From the NCBI RefSeq assembly GCF_001612845.1, contig NZ_BDBF01000026.1, positions 62,001 to 126,000 of the forward strand: a stretch of 64,000 bases of DNA, read 5' to 3'. The stretch's first letter is position 1, and each line of letters begins with the position of its first letter. Source of the DNA: Nocardia elegans NBRC 108235 (GTDB taxonomy: Bacteria; Actinomycetota; Actinomycetes; Mycobacteriales; Mycobacteriaceae). Made by a program: the position numbers and the translations under genes. This document shows, piece by piece, positions 16,714 to 25,361 of the stretch. The notes under the pieces are model-generated. The model searched no databases. It saw nothing but the letters and a program-made list of their open reading frames with translations, and was not told where the DNA came from.

Positions 16714-18057
16714 TCAGGCGCTGATCGCGGCTCCCGTCGCGAAACGGCTCTCCACCGGCGCGAGGCCGTAGTGCCCGCGCAGGGTATCGGCGGTGTACTC
16801 GGTGCGGAACAGGCCGCGTTCCTGCAGGATGGGCACTACCCGGTCGACGAAATCGGTGAGTCCGCCCGGCAGATACGGCGGCATGATGTTGAATCCGTCC
16901 GCCGCGCCGGCCTCGAACCAGGTCTGCAGTTCGTCGGCGATCTGCTCCGGCGTGCCGGCGAAGCTGCGATGTCCGCGCCCGCCGCCGAGTTTGCCGATCA
17001 GCTGCCGCACCGTCAGCTGCTCCTGCGTGGCCAACTCCTTCACCAGCGTGAACCGGGACTTGTTCCCTTCGATCTCGCTCTCCACCGGCAGCGGCGGCAG
17101 CGGCGCGTCGAGGGGATGGCCGGTCAGATCGATGCCCAGCTGCGTGGACAGCTGCCGCAACGCGTAGTCGGGGGAGATCAGATCGGTGAACTCCTGCTCC
17201 AGCGCGAGCGCCTCGGCGGGCGTATCGGCGATGTAGGGCACGAGACCGGGGAGCACCTTCAGTTCGTCGGCGCCACGGCCGTACTTCGGCAGCCGTGATT
17301 TCAGATCGCGGTAGAAACGTTGCCCGTCCTCGAGACTGCGCTGCGCGGTGAACACCGCCTCGGCGTAGCGGGCGGCGAATTCCTTTCCGCTCTCGGAAGA
17401 TCCGGCCTGCACGAGCAGTGGCCTACCCTGCGGACCGCGCGGGGAGTTCAACGGACCGCGCACCCGGAACCGGTCGCTGTCGTAGTCGATGGTGTGGACC
17501 TTGTCCGGGTCGGCGAACACTCCGGCCTCGGGGTCGAGCACGATGGCCGAAGATTCCCAGCTGTCCCACAACTGCAATGTGACATCGACGAATTCGGTGG
17601 CGCGCTCATATCGGCGGGCATGGTCGGGAATGGCGTCGTAGCCGAAATTGTAGGCCTCGTCGACCGTGCCGGAAGTGACGATGTTCCATCCGGCCCGCCC
17701 GCCGCTGATGTGATCGAGCGAGGCGAATTTACGGGCCAGATTGAACGGTTCGTTATAGGTCGTCGAGGCCGTCGCGATCAGACCGATATGTTCGGTGGCG
17801 GCGGCGATGGCCGACAGTAGTGTCACCGGTTCGAACACCGCGAGCGTATTGCGCTGAATGCGCGGGCCCACCGCCAAGCCGTCGGCGAAGAAGACGGAAT
17901 CCAGTTTACCGCGCTCGGCGATGCGGCCCAATTCCTGGAAATGCTTCACGTCCAGCACGCGCCGTTCCTCGGTGCGCGGATGGCGCCAGGCGGCTTCGTG
18001 ATGACCGACGCCCATCAGAAAGGCGTTGAGATGAAAGGTTTTCGGTGATGGCGACAT
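16714..18057 (-). CDS. FMN-dependent monooxygenase, NtaA/SnaA/DszA family
   Basis: The 447-residue protein belongs to the luciferase-like flavin monooxygenases of the nitrilotriacetate/DszA type: FHLNAFLMGVGHHEAAWRHP at the N-terminus, FADGLAVGP, TASTTYNEPFNLARKFASLDHISGGRAGWNIVTSG at residues about 100-135, and the RPLLVQAGSSESGKEFAARYAEAVFTAQ block. These enzymes use FMNH2 and O2 to oxidise sulfur or nitrogen compounds; a partner flavin reductase is needed and is not in the operon. It lies downstream of an SsuABC-like importer, which suggests use in scavenging sulfur from organosulfur compounds such as sulfonates or sulfones. Confidence 0.88.
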   Translation of the reverse strand: MSPSPKTFHLNAFLMGVGHHEAAWRHPRTEERRVLDVKHFQELGRIAERGKLDSVFFADGLAVGPRIQRNTLAVFEPVTLLSAIAAATEHIGLIATASTTYNEPFNLARKFASLDHISGGRAGWNIVTSGTVDEAYNFGYDAIPDHARRYERATEFVDVTLQLWDSWESSAIVLDPEAGVFADPDKVHTIDYDSDRFRVRGPLNSPRGPQGRPLLVQAGSSESGKEFAARYAEAVFTAQRSLEDGQRFYRDLKSRLPKYGRGADELKVLPGLVPYIADTPAEALALEQEFTDLISPDYALRQLSTQLGIDLTGHPLDAPLPPLPVESEIEGNKSRFTLVKELATQEQLTVRQLIGKLGGGRGHRSFAGTPEQIADELQTWFEAGAADGFNIMPPYLPGGLTDFVDRVVPILQERGLFRTEYTADTLRGHYGLAPVESRFATGAAISA

Positions 18058-18087
18058 CGAGCGTCGTCGTCCCTTCGGTGTAGTGCT

Positions 18088-18984
18088 TCAACGATCTGAT
18101 TGCGGGCGCCAGCGGGTGAGGCGGCGTTCGATCGCGACGAGTACGGCGTTGTAGACCAGGCCGACGATCGCGATGGCGACGATCCCGACATACATGTCGG
18201 GAATCTGGAAATTCTGCTGTGCGGCGGTGATGAGGTAGCCGAGTCCCGCTCGCGCACCGGACATCTCGGTGGCGATCAGGACCAGGATCGAGGCCGAGGC
18301 CGCCATCCGGATGCCGGTGAAGATGGTCGGGACCGCGGCGGGCAGGATCACCTTCTGGAACAGCCGCAGCGGCGAGAAGCCCAGTGACACAGCCGATTTG
18401 ATGAGCAGCGGGTCCACCGATCGCACGCCGCTGATGGTGTTCAGCAAGATCGGGAAGAAGCCCGCGTAGACCACGATCGCGACTTTGGAGGTTTCGCCGA
18501 TGCCGAGGATCAGGATGAACACCGGCAGCAGCGCCAGCGCCGCGGTGTTGCGGAACAGCTCGAGCAGCGGGTTCACGAAGTCGGCCACCGGCTTGTACCA
18601 CGCGATGGCGACGCCGACCGGAACGGCGCACGCCACCGCTATCGCGAAGCCCACCAGCGATCGGCCCAGACTGGCGGAGGTGTTGTCCCAGAGCTGGCCG
18701 TTGCGGATCAGCTCGTCGCCGCGCTGCACGACGGTGGAAAACGGCGGCAGGAAGATTTGATCGACCAGGCCGAATCGGGGCGCGAGTTCCCAGAAGGCCA
18801 GGAACAGGCCGATGACCAGGACGGGCTTGAACAGCCGCCAGCCCCAGCGACCGGCCAGGGTGGCCAGCTGCCGTCCCGTGCCGGCGGTGGAACGAGCGGG
18901 AGTCTCGGCTGCACTCCCGGCCGAGACGGAGGACTTCTTCGACACCAGCACGGGTTCGGCGGTGGCGGGCAATGTGGTGGACAT
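18088..18984 (-). CDS. ABC transporter permease, SsuC-like
   Basis: The 298-residue protein has about six membrane helices and the binding-protein-dependent permease loop, with SAVSLGFSPLRLFQKVILPAAVPTIFTGIRMA at about residues 205-236 as the EAA motif. It resembles nitrate/sulfonate/taurine permeases. I chose the ATG at 18984 (MSTTLPATAEPV), 4 bp after the ATPase stop region, over the long frame that would run into the ATPase gene. With the ATPase and binding protein it forms a complete importer. Confidence 0.88.
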   Translation of the reverse strand: MSTTLPATAEPVLVSKKSSVSAGSAAETPARSTAGTGRQLATLAGRWGWRLFKPVLVIGLFLAFWELAPRFGLVDQIFLPPFSTVVQRGDELIRNGQLWDNTSASLGRSLVGFAIAVACAVPVGVAIAWYKPVADFVNPLLELFRNTAALALLPVFILILGIGETSKVAIVVYAGFFPILLNTISGVRSVDPLLIKSAVSLGFSPLRLFQKVILPAAVPTIFTGIRMAASASILVLIATEMSGARAGLGYLITAAQQNFQIPDMYVGIVAIAIVGLVYNAVLVAIERRLTRWRPQSDR

Positions 18985-18988
18985 GGTG

Positions 18989-19822
18989 TTACTTCCTGTC
19001 GGTGGCCGCGAGGTCGGCCTGCTCGAGACCCTGCGCGCGGGCCACCTCGTCGTGCAGCAGCGACCAGATCCGGTGCCGGACTTCGCTGAAGTGTTCGCTG
19101 GAGCGGATGTCGGCCTCCGGGGCGGTGTCGCGGTCCAGATCGATATCGACCACCGCCTTGACCCGTCCCGGCCGTGAGGTGAGGACGGCCACCCGCTGAC
19201 CCAGATACACGGCTTCGTTGATGTCGTGGGTGATGAACAGGATGGTCTTGCCGGTGGTGCGCCAGATGCGCAGCAGTTCGTCCTGCAGCGATTCACGGGT
19301 CTGGGCGTCGAGCGCGGCGAACGGCTCGTCCATCAGCAGCACCTCGGGATCGAAGGCGAGGCTGCGCGCGATGGCCACGCGCTGTTTCATGCCGCCGGAC
19401 AACTCGTGCGGGTAGCGGTCGCCGAAGCCGGTGAGGCCGACCAGCTCCAGATATTCCTCGGCGATCCGGCGCCGCTCACGCCGGCGAATGCGCTTGGCCT
19501 CCAGCCCGAATTCGATATTGCCGCGCGCGGTGCGCCACGGCAGCAGCGCGTACTGCTGGAAGACGATGCCCCTATCGAGACCGGGGCGGGAGACCGGCCG
19601 CCCGTCGAGCAGGATTTGCCCGTGGGTCGGCCGGGTCAGCCCGCCCAGCAGATCCAGCAGGGTCGACTTACCCGAACCGCTGGGTCCGACCAGGACGAGG
19701 AATTCACCGTCGCGCACGTCCACGGTGATGTTCTCCAGCGCGGTGAAGGGTGTTCCGGCGCCTCGCGCGGGAAATTCCTTGCGCACCCCGTCGAGCGCGA
19801 GTTTGATTGCCGTGTCGCTCAT
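18989..19822 (-). CDS. ABC transporter ATPase, SsuB-like
   Basis: The 277-residue protein has every expected ATPase motif: Walker A GPSGSGKSTLL at about 46-56, the Q-loop in FQQYALLPW, the signature LSGGMKQRVAIARS, Walker B VLLMDEPFAALD and the switch His in FITHDINEAVYLG. It is of the sulfonate/nitrate importer type. Its ATG overlaps the stop of the binding-protein gene (ATGA), and the permease gene follows with a 4-bp gap. Confidence 0.92.
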   Translation of the reverse strand: MSDTAIKLALDGVRKEFPARGAGTPFTALENITVDVRDGEFLVLVGPSGSGKSTLLDLLGGLTRPTHGQILLDGRPVSRPGLDRGIVFQQYALLPWRTARGNIEFGLEAKRIRRRERRRIAEEYLELVGLTGFGDRYPHELSGGMKQRVAIARSLAFDPEVLLMDEPFAALDAQTRESLQDELLRIWRTTGKTILFITHDINEAVYLGQRVAVLTSRPGRVKAVVDIDLDRDTAPEADIRSSEHFSEVRHRIWSLLHDEVARAQGLEQADLAATDRK

Positions 19823-20898
19823 TTGGCGGCCACCGCCTCTCCGGTCGGCCCGCTCTCGGCGGGATATTTGCCGTTGGCGTAGGGGTTGAACTTGTTGGTG
19901 TACAGATCCTTGGCCGCGAACTTCCCGGCGGGCAGTTCACCGTTGCGGACCAGCCAGTCGATCCAGATCTGCAGCTCTCGCTCCTGAATCACCGCGCCGG
20001 GCACCGGGATGCCGGACGATTTGTAGGAGTCGAGCAGTGTGGTGTTCTCGTTGCGGCCGCGCTTGTGGATGATGTCGGCCAGTCGCGCCACCGCCTGATC
20101 ACGCGGCGTGATCTGCAGCCAGCGCGTCGCGCGGGCGGTGCCCTGGACGAAGTCGGCCACCGCGTCCTGATGGCCGGCGATGTAGTCGTTGCGGAAGACG
20201 TATGTGCCGTAGTCGAATTCGCCGAACAGGCCCTTGTCGGTGTAGAGCGCGTGGATGCCGCCGTGAGCCAGCGCGATGTCCTGCAGCGGGCCGCCCAGTG
20301 CCGCCGCGTCGATCTGGCCCTTGCGCAGCGCGTCCTCGGTATTGACCGGCGGCAGCACCACGAGCTGCACCTGCCTGCTCTCGTCGTCGGTGAGCCCTTG
20401 GTCGTGCAGCCATTGCCGGGTGATGAATTCGTGGTGGGCGCCGAGGGTGTTGACGCCGACCTTCTTCCCGATCAGGTCCTTGGCGGTCTTGATGCCCGAA
20501 TCGTCACGGACGTAGTAGCCGGTGAAACTCTGCCGGTCGGCGCCGTAGGAGCTGAGCACCGAGGTCACCGGTGCGCCGCCGGCGATGAGCTTGACGACCG
20601 CGCCGTTGAACGCGCTGCCGAATTCGATCTGCTTGGTGGTGGCGGCCTGGATATTGGCCGGACCGCTGGTGGTGTCGCCCTCCCACTTCAGCTCGATGGT
20701 GGAGAAGTAGCCGAGGTCGGCGGCCAGTTCGTAGGGCGTGACCGTGCCGGCCTGGCCCTGGTAGCGAAGGATGGTCCTACCGTCGGCGGTGGTTCCGGCG
20801 CCGGAACTCGAGCAGCCGGCGGCGAGCGCGGCCAGCACGGGCAGGGCGAGGGCGGCGGCGAACGCGCGCACGACCCGGGGTCGTCTGAACGACAACAT
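19819..20898 (-). CDS. ABC transporter substrate-binding lipoprotein, SsuA-like
   Basis: The 359-residue protein has a signal with lipobox LAALAAGC (Cys about 29) and the SsuA/NMT1 fold: ILRYQGQAGTVTPYELAADLGYF near the N-terminus, KDLIGKKVGVNTLGAHHEFITRQWL, LPPVNTEDALRKGQIDAAALGGP. It should capture a sulfonate-like or related anion outside the membrane. I placed the start at the ATG at 20898 because AAAGAACC sits just upstream; a GTG at 20913 is the alternative. The 5' region includes a hairpin and a short cysteine-containing leader ORF, pointing to control by sulfur supply. Confidence 0.87.
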   Translation of the reverse strand: MLSFRRPRVVRAFAAALALPVLAALAAGCSSSGAGTTADGRTILRYQGQAGTVTPYELAADLGYFSTIELKWEGDTTSGPANIQAATTKQIEFGSAFNGAVVKLIAGGAPVTSVLSSYGADRQSFTGYYVRDDSGIKTAKDLIGKKVGVNTLGAHHEFITRQWLHDQGLTDDESRQVQLVVLPPVNTEDALRKGQIDAAALGGPLQDIALAHGGIHALYTDKGLFGEFDYGTYVFRNDYIAGHQDAVADFVQGTARATRWLQITPRDQAVARLADIIHKRGRNENTTLLDSYKSSGIPVPGAVIQERELQIWIDWLVRNGELPAGKFAAKDLYTNKFNPYANGKYPAESGPTGEAVAAK

Positions 20899-20926
20899 GA
20901 TCGGTTCTTTCACTGAATGCGTCTGC

Positions 20927-20955
20927 GGTCACGCGCACATCCGGGTGCGGTGACC
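20927..20955 (-). promoter_or_regulatory. Hairpin between leader peptide and ssuA-like gene
   Basis: On the minus strand GGTCACCGCAC pairs with GTGCG-C-GTGACC around a six-base loop; only one base bulges. It lies about 60 nt after the leader-peptide stop and 29 bp before the start of the binding-protein gene, where an attenuator or translation-control hairpin would sit. It could also be a protein operator. Confidence 0.45.
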
Positions 20956-21016
20956 GGTAGATCGGCGAAACGAATTGCCTGGCAACGGCTGTCGGCGACG
21001 ACGATGGCGCCCGGGT

Positions 21017-21079
21017 TCAGGCGCGACAGATCCCGTGCGGGACGCGCATGAGATCGACCGTGCGCCGTCGCGTCAGCAC
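21017..21079 (-). CDS. Putative sulfur-operon leader peptide
   Basis: A 20-residue ORF from GTG 21079 to TGA reads MLTRRRTVDLMRVPHGICRA. It fits the pattern RRxVDLxRVxxxxCR that I recall from short leader peptides annotated upstream of sulfonate and other sulfur-assimilation operons in Streptomyces and relatives, where ribosome stalling at the Cys codon is thought to sense cysteine supply. The Cys (TGT) is the third residue from the end. The ORF ends 118 bp before the binding-protein start with a hairpin between. The ribosome-binding site is weak (GACGGG), so the start could differ. Confidence 0.55.
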   Translation of the reverse strand: MLTRRRTVDLMRVPHGICRA

Positions 21080-21352
21080 GCCGCGTACCCGTCGGCCGGG
21101 TCCGGCTATCGGCGCCGCACTCGCCTGCTCGACAACGCGTGCGCCCGAACGCGATTCATCGGTGGCGGCCATCCATCCTCCTGCCGGGACCGAAAGTGAT
21201 ATAGGCACTGTGGTCCGGCAAGGGACGTGGGGCAATGGTTGTGCGCAGCGCGAGCCGATCATCCCGCTTCGCGGACGAGAACGGGCGTTATCTCGTCGCG
21301 GTAGCGAATACGTTTCGCCGCCCGCCGCCAATTCCGGCGGGCGTGACGACGA

Positions 21353-21787
21353 TCAGTCTTCCAGTTCGCGGGACAAACCCGCGGTGATCGCGGCGAGGAC
21401 CCGCCCCGCGATCGCGAGGTCGGCCGCCGGAACCGCACCGTAGACGCGGCCGAGGACGGCGCTCGTGCGGGAGCGGAGGTCCGCGACGAGGCGGCCGCCC
21501 GCCTCGGTGACCACGAGTTCACCGCCCGGCGCCTCGAGCATCAGGCCACGGTCGGCGAGCCGCGTCGTGGCGGTCGCGACGACGGTGGGTGCCCAGGTCG
21601 TCTTCGCGGCGAGAGTGGCGATATGCCGCTCTCGATCGACGGTGCCGCCGGCGGCCGCGGCCTGGCTGAGCGTGATCCACTGCGCCTCGTCGATGCCGGT
21701 ACCGGCGAGGACGCGGTGCAAAAGCGCGTTGTGGTGCTTTTCGGCCTGGCCGATGATCGACGGATCGAGCGTGATAGCGGGGGACAT
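21353..21787 (-). CDS. MarR-like winged-helix protein
   Basis: The 144-residue protein has a MarR-type layout: an N-terminal helix, then LLHRVLAGTGIDEAQWITLSQAA, a winged helix with ATLAAKTTWAPTVVATATTRLADRGLMLE at about residues 58-86, and a C-terminal dimerisation helix. Such proteins are small-molecule-responsive repressors. The ATG at 21787 has a good AGGAG eight bases upstream, which decides against the longer start at 21829. It is divergent from a TetR gene with inverted repeats in the shared spacer. Confidence 0.75.
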   Translation of the reverse strand: MSPAITLDPSIIGQAEKHHNALLHRVLAGTGIDEAQWITLSQAAAAGGTVDRERHIATLAAKTTWAPTVVATATTRLADRGLMLEAPGGELVVTEAGGRLVADLRSRTSAVLGRVYGAVPAADLAIAGRVLAAITAGLSRELED

Positions 21788-21809
21788 GACGAACTCCTGA
21801 CTGCCGGAC

Positions 21810-21854
21810 TGTGGCCACAATTCTGACACTCAGTTCCATACGAGCGCAAGTGTC
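21810..21854. promoter_or_regulatory. Candidate operators between marR-like and tetR genes
   Basis: The perfect palindrome TGTGGCCACA (21810-21819) lies 23 bp upstream of the MarR-like start. A second inverted repeat, GACACT (21825-21830) with AGTGTC (21849-21854), lies between it and the TetR start at 21904. Which protein binds which is unknown. Confidence 0.4.
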
Positions 21855-21903
21855 GTTCGTGTTCCAGTTTCTTACGTGCCTCGGGTTCGGATAGCATCTC
21901 GGC

Positions 21904-22533
21904 ATGCCCGATCCCGCATCCGACCGCACACTCCCGCTGCGAGAGCGCAAACGACTGCGTACTCGTCGCGTACTGGCCGACACCGCCCTGCGGCTGTTCA
22001 CCGAGCGCGGATTCGACGCGACGACACTCGACGAACTCGTCGACGAGGCCGAGGTATCTCGCAGCACCTTCTTTCGCACCTATCCGGCCAAGGAAGCGGT
22101 CGCGATCGAGGCGGAGGCGCAATTGTGGTCCGCGTATCTCGCGGCGCTGGCGATTCGACCGCTGACCGGAATCGTGCTGGACGCGATACGGGAGACGCTG
22201 ACCGCGGCCGTCGCCGATCTGGAGCCGGAATGGGATCACCGGTATGTCGCCACTCGCCGGCTCATCCGCACCACCCCGGCACTGCTCGCCTACGTCGAGT
22301 ACCACCGCCACGGGGTGGAGGCGGACGCGGTCACGATTCTCGCCGATCGCCTGGGACTGCCTGCGGACGATCTGCGACTGCAGGTCCTGGCCGAACTGGT
22401 GACCTCGGCGTGGAGTGTGGCCGGACGGGAATGGGTCCGGGCCGACGGCCGGGGCGGCCGCGCCGCGCTGACGGAGAGAGTGCGGGAGGCCTTCGCGGCG
22501 GTGCCGGCGAGTTTGGAACTGCGGACCCGCTGA
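21904..22533 (+). CDS. TetR/AcrR family regulator
   Basis: The 209-residue protein has the TetR DNA-binding domain at about residues 15-65: RKRLRTRRVLADTALRLFTERGFDATTLDELVDEAEVSRSTFFRTYPAKEAV, with the recognition helix VSRSTFFRTYP. The C-terminal ligand domain is divergent, so the inducer is unknown. It starts with ATG and is divergent from the MarR-like gene. The DedA-like gene converges on it and ends 13 bp away. Confidence 0.85.
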   Translation: MPDPASDRTLPLRERKRLRTRRVLADTALRLFTERGFDATTLDELVDEAEVSRSTFFRTYPAKEAVAIEAEAQLWSAYLAALAIRPLTGIVLDAIRETLTAAVADLEPEWDHRYVATRRLIRTTPALLAYVEYHRHGVEADAVTILADRLGLPADDLRLQVLAELVTSAWSVAGREWVRADGRGGRAALTERVREAFAAVPASLELRTR

Positions 22534-22545
22534 GGCCGCGCGGCG

Positions 22546-23256
22546 TCAGCGTGGTGCCGGTTCCTCGGCCGCCTCGGTGGCCAGTGCCGCGAATTGGTCT
22601 GCGCCCCACCGCGCGTCGACTACCAGGCCGATTACGCCGATGGTGATGCAGACGCCCGACAGCACCAGCAGACCCGGGTTCGTCCGGCCGGTCAACGCGT
22701 CTCCGAGGACGACGACGCCGATGGTGCCGGGGATGATGCCCACGAAGGTGGCCAGCAGGTACGGCATCATCCGCACCGAGGACAGTCCGGCGCAGTAGTT
22801 GATCACCGAGAACGGCACCGGTGCGATCAGCCGCAGCGAGCCGACGGCGAGCCAGCCGCGCCGGGCCAGTCGCCGATCCACGGCCTGTACCGCCGGATGG
22901 GTCAGCCGCGCGGCGACCTGCTCCCGATCCAGGGCTCGCACGAGCAGCAGCGCCAGCACCGCGCTGACCGTCGTCGCGGCGACCGCGAGGGTGATGCCGA
23001 GAATCGGCCCGAACAACAGGCCGGCGCTGAGCGTGAAGACGGTGCGCGGAAACGGCGCCACCGTCACGAGCGCATGGACGAGGAAGAAGAGTAGCGGAAA
23101 CATCGGGCCGACCGAATCGGCCCACTCCCGGATCTGCTGCGGGGCCGGATGGGGTGCCAGTACGGCGACCGCGACCAGCGCGGCCGCGAGGATCGCCAGC
23201 ATCACGACCCGTCGATTGCGCAGTAGTCGCAAGGCCACATTCGTCGTCCTCGGCAC
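22546..23256 (-). CDS. TVP38/TMEM64 (DedA-superfamily) membrane protein
   Basis: The 236-residue protein has about five to six membrane helices and the SNARE-associated/VTT motif: FPRTVFTLSAGLLFGPILGITLAVAATTVSA at about residues 69-99 and LRLIAPVPFSVINYCAGLSSVRMMPYLLATFVGIIPGTI at about 140-180. The family includes lipid scramblases and transporters. It starts with GTG at 23256. The 245 bp between this start and mutA probably hold both divergent promoters. Confidence 0.85.
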   Translation of the reverse strand: MPRTTNVALRLLRNRRVVMLAILAAALVAVAVLAPHPAPQQIREWADSVGPMFPLLFFLVHALVTVAPFPRTVFTLSAGLLFGPILGITLAVAATTVSAVLALLLVRALDREQVAARLTHPAVQAVDRRLARRGWLAVGSLRLIAPVPFSVINYCAGLSSVRMMPYLLATFVGIIPGTIGVVVLGDALTGRTNPGLLVLSGVCITIGVIGLVVDARWGADQFAALATEAAEEPAPR

Positions 23257-23501
23257 CGCGACAGGTTACCGGTCGGTATGGCCAGGCTGTGCGAAGAGTA
23301 TGCGAACACCGGGCTAGCATCGAATGAAGGTTGATGAATGATCGTTAACCGAACTGGTCGTCGACCTGCCGATACCGCACGCCCGTCGCACTGTGAATGG
23401 GTCACACAGGCGGTTGCGAAGGCGCTGCGAAGAGTTGGGTCCCAGCGTAGGTATCCGGTACGAGTGAAGTATCGGAGTCGAGTGGAAGAGGTACAGCAGC
23501 G

Positions 23502-25361
23502 ATGCCGATTGGTTCAGATCCGGGTGCGGACACCGTGCCCGGATACGCCGCATGGCGCAAGGGTGTGGCCGGAGTGCTGGCCAAGTCCCGCAAGGTCGAG
23601 GCATCCGAACTCGGTGACGAGCCGGAGCGTCTGCTCGAGGTCACCAATTACGACGGAGTGACCGTCGCGCCGCTGTACACCCGTCGCGACGAACTGCCCG
23701 AACAGCCTCTGCCCGGACGGTTCCCGTTCGTGCGCGGCAACGAGGCCACCCGCGACGTGCATCGGGGCTGGCATGTCAGCGCCCGCTTCGCCGGAACGGA
23801 TCCGGCCGCCGTCAACGAGGAGATCCTCGCCGCTCTGGAGAACGGCGTCAGCTCCGTATGGCTCGGGGTCGGCGAGAACGGCGTCCCGGTGGCCGGTCTG
23901 GCGGACACGCTGCGCGGGCTGCTGTTCGAACTGGCTCCCCTGAGCCTGCGGGCGGGCGCGGACACCCCCGCAGCCGCCGCGCAGGTGCTGGCCCTGCTGG
24001 ACGGCTATGAGGTGGCCGACCGCTCCGATATCCACGTCTTCCTCGGCGCGGCGCCGCTGACCAGCCGCTTCGCTGGGGTGGCCGACACCGACCTCGACGC
24101 CACGGTCGAGCTGGCACGCACCGCCGCCGGCCGCACCGAGACCGTCCGTGCGATCACGGTGTCCGGCACCGTCTTCCACAACGCCGGCGCGTCCGACGCC
24201 CAGGAGATCGGCGCGGCCGTCGCCGCGGGCCTCGACTACCTGCGCGCGCTCACCGACGCCGGCCTCGATGTCGCCGATGCGCTGGATCAGGTGAGTTTCC
24301 AGCTGGCGGCGACCGACGATCAGTTCGAGACGATCGCGAAATTCCGCGCCGCCCGCCGGCTGTGGGCCCGGGTGGCGCACGAGGCCGGCGCGCCGGACTT
24401 CGGCAACGCGCCGCAGCACGCCGTCACCTCGGAAGCGATGCTGAGCCAGCGTGATCCGTGGGTCAACATGCTGCGCACCACCCTGGCCGCTTTCGGCGCC
24501 GGTGTGGGCGGCGCGGATCTGGTCACCGTGCTGCCCTTCGACGCGGCCCTGCCGGCCGGGGAACTCGGTGTGTCGCAAGCATTCTCGGAACGCATGGCAC
24601 GCAACACGCAGCTGCTGCTGCTCGAGGAGTCGCATCTCGGACATGTGCAGGACCCGGGCGCGGGTTCCTGGCACGTGGAAAGCCTCACCGCGGAGGTGGC
24701 CGGCGCGGCGTGGGCGTTCATGCAGGAGCTCGAGCGCGCCGGCGGATACCGCGCCGCGCTGGAGTCCGGCCTGCTGGCCGAGCGCATCGCCGACACCCGG
24801 ACCCGCCGCGAATCCGACATCGCCCACCGCCGCACCGCGGTCACCGGCGTCAACGAGTTCCCGAACCTTGCCGAGGAGCCGCTGTCGGAGGCCGCGCGCG
24901 ACACGAACGGGGTGGCCCGCTACGGCGCGGCCTTCGAGGCGCTGCGCAACCGTTCGGACGCCTACCTGGCCGCCCACGGCCGCCGGCCCCGGGCGCTGCT
25001 GGTCCCGCTGGGCCCGGTCGCCGAGCACAACGTGCGCGTGACCTTCACCGCGAACGTACTGGCCTCCGGGGGCATCGAAACGGTGAACCCGGGAACGCTG
25101 GAGATATCCGGGATCGGCTCTGCCGCAACCGAATATGGAGCGACGATGGCGGTGCTGTGCGGCAGTGACGCCCGCTACGGCACCGAGGCCGCGCCCGCCG
25201 TGCAGCAGCTGCGCGACGCCGGCGTGACGACGGTCCTGCTGGCCGGGCCCGAGAAGGCGGTGGCCGAGGTGAGCGGCACACAGCGGCCGGACGGATTCCT
25301 CACGGCCCGCATGGACGCGGTGGCGACCCTGTCCGGCCTGCTGGAGAAGCTGGGAGCGTAA
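23502..25361 (+). CDS. mutA: Methylmalonyl-CoA mutase small (beta) subunit
   Basis: The 619-residue protein is the non-catalytic subunit of the adenosylcobalamin-dependent mutase that interconverts (R)-methylmalonyl-CoA and succinyl-CoA, linking propionate, odd-chain fatty acid and cholesterol degradation to the TCA cycle. It has the TIM-barrel domain (TVAPLYTRRDELPEQPLPGRFPFVRG; HNAGASDAQEIGAAVAAGLDYL; AFSERMARNTQLLLLEESHLG) but its C-terminal domain lacks the DxHxxG cobalamin motif, as expected. The ATG at 23502 follows a GAAGAGG. Its TAA overlaps the ATG of mutB by one base. Confidence 0.93.
   Translation: MPIGSDPGADTVPGYAAWRKGVAGVLAKSRKVEASELGDEPERLLEVTNYDGVTVAPLYTRRDELPEQPLPGRFPFVRGNEATRDVHRGWHVSARFAGTDPAAVNEEILAALENGVSSVWLGVGENGVPVAGLADTLRGLLFELAPLSLRAGADTPAAAAQVLALLDGYEVADRSDIHVFLGAAPLTSRFAGVADTDLDATVELARTAAGRTETVRAITVSGTVFHNAGASDAQEIGAAVAAGLDYLRALTDAGLDVADALDQVSFQLAATDDQFETIAKFRAARRLWARVAHEAGAPDFGNAPQHAVTSEAMLSQRDPWVNMLRTTLAAFGAGVGGADLVTVLPFDAALPAGELGVSQAFSERMARNTQLLLLEESHLGHVQDPGAGSWHVESLTAEVAGAAWAFMQELERAGGYRAALESGLLAERIADTRTRRESDIAHRRTAVTGVNEFPNLAEEPLSEAARDTNGVARYGAAFEALRNRSDAYLAAHGRRPRALLVPLGPVAEHNVRVTFTANVLASGGIETVNPGTLEISGIGSAATEYGATMAVLCGSDARYGTEAAPAVQQLRDAGVTTVLLAGPEKAVAEVSGTQRPDGFLTARMDAVATLSGLLEKLGA

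Noticed and set aside
23257..23501. Possible cobalamin riboswitch upstream of mutA
   Set aside because: No B12-box-like sequence (AGCCAGGAGACCTGCC type) was seen, and the 245 bp is short for one.
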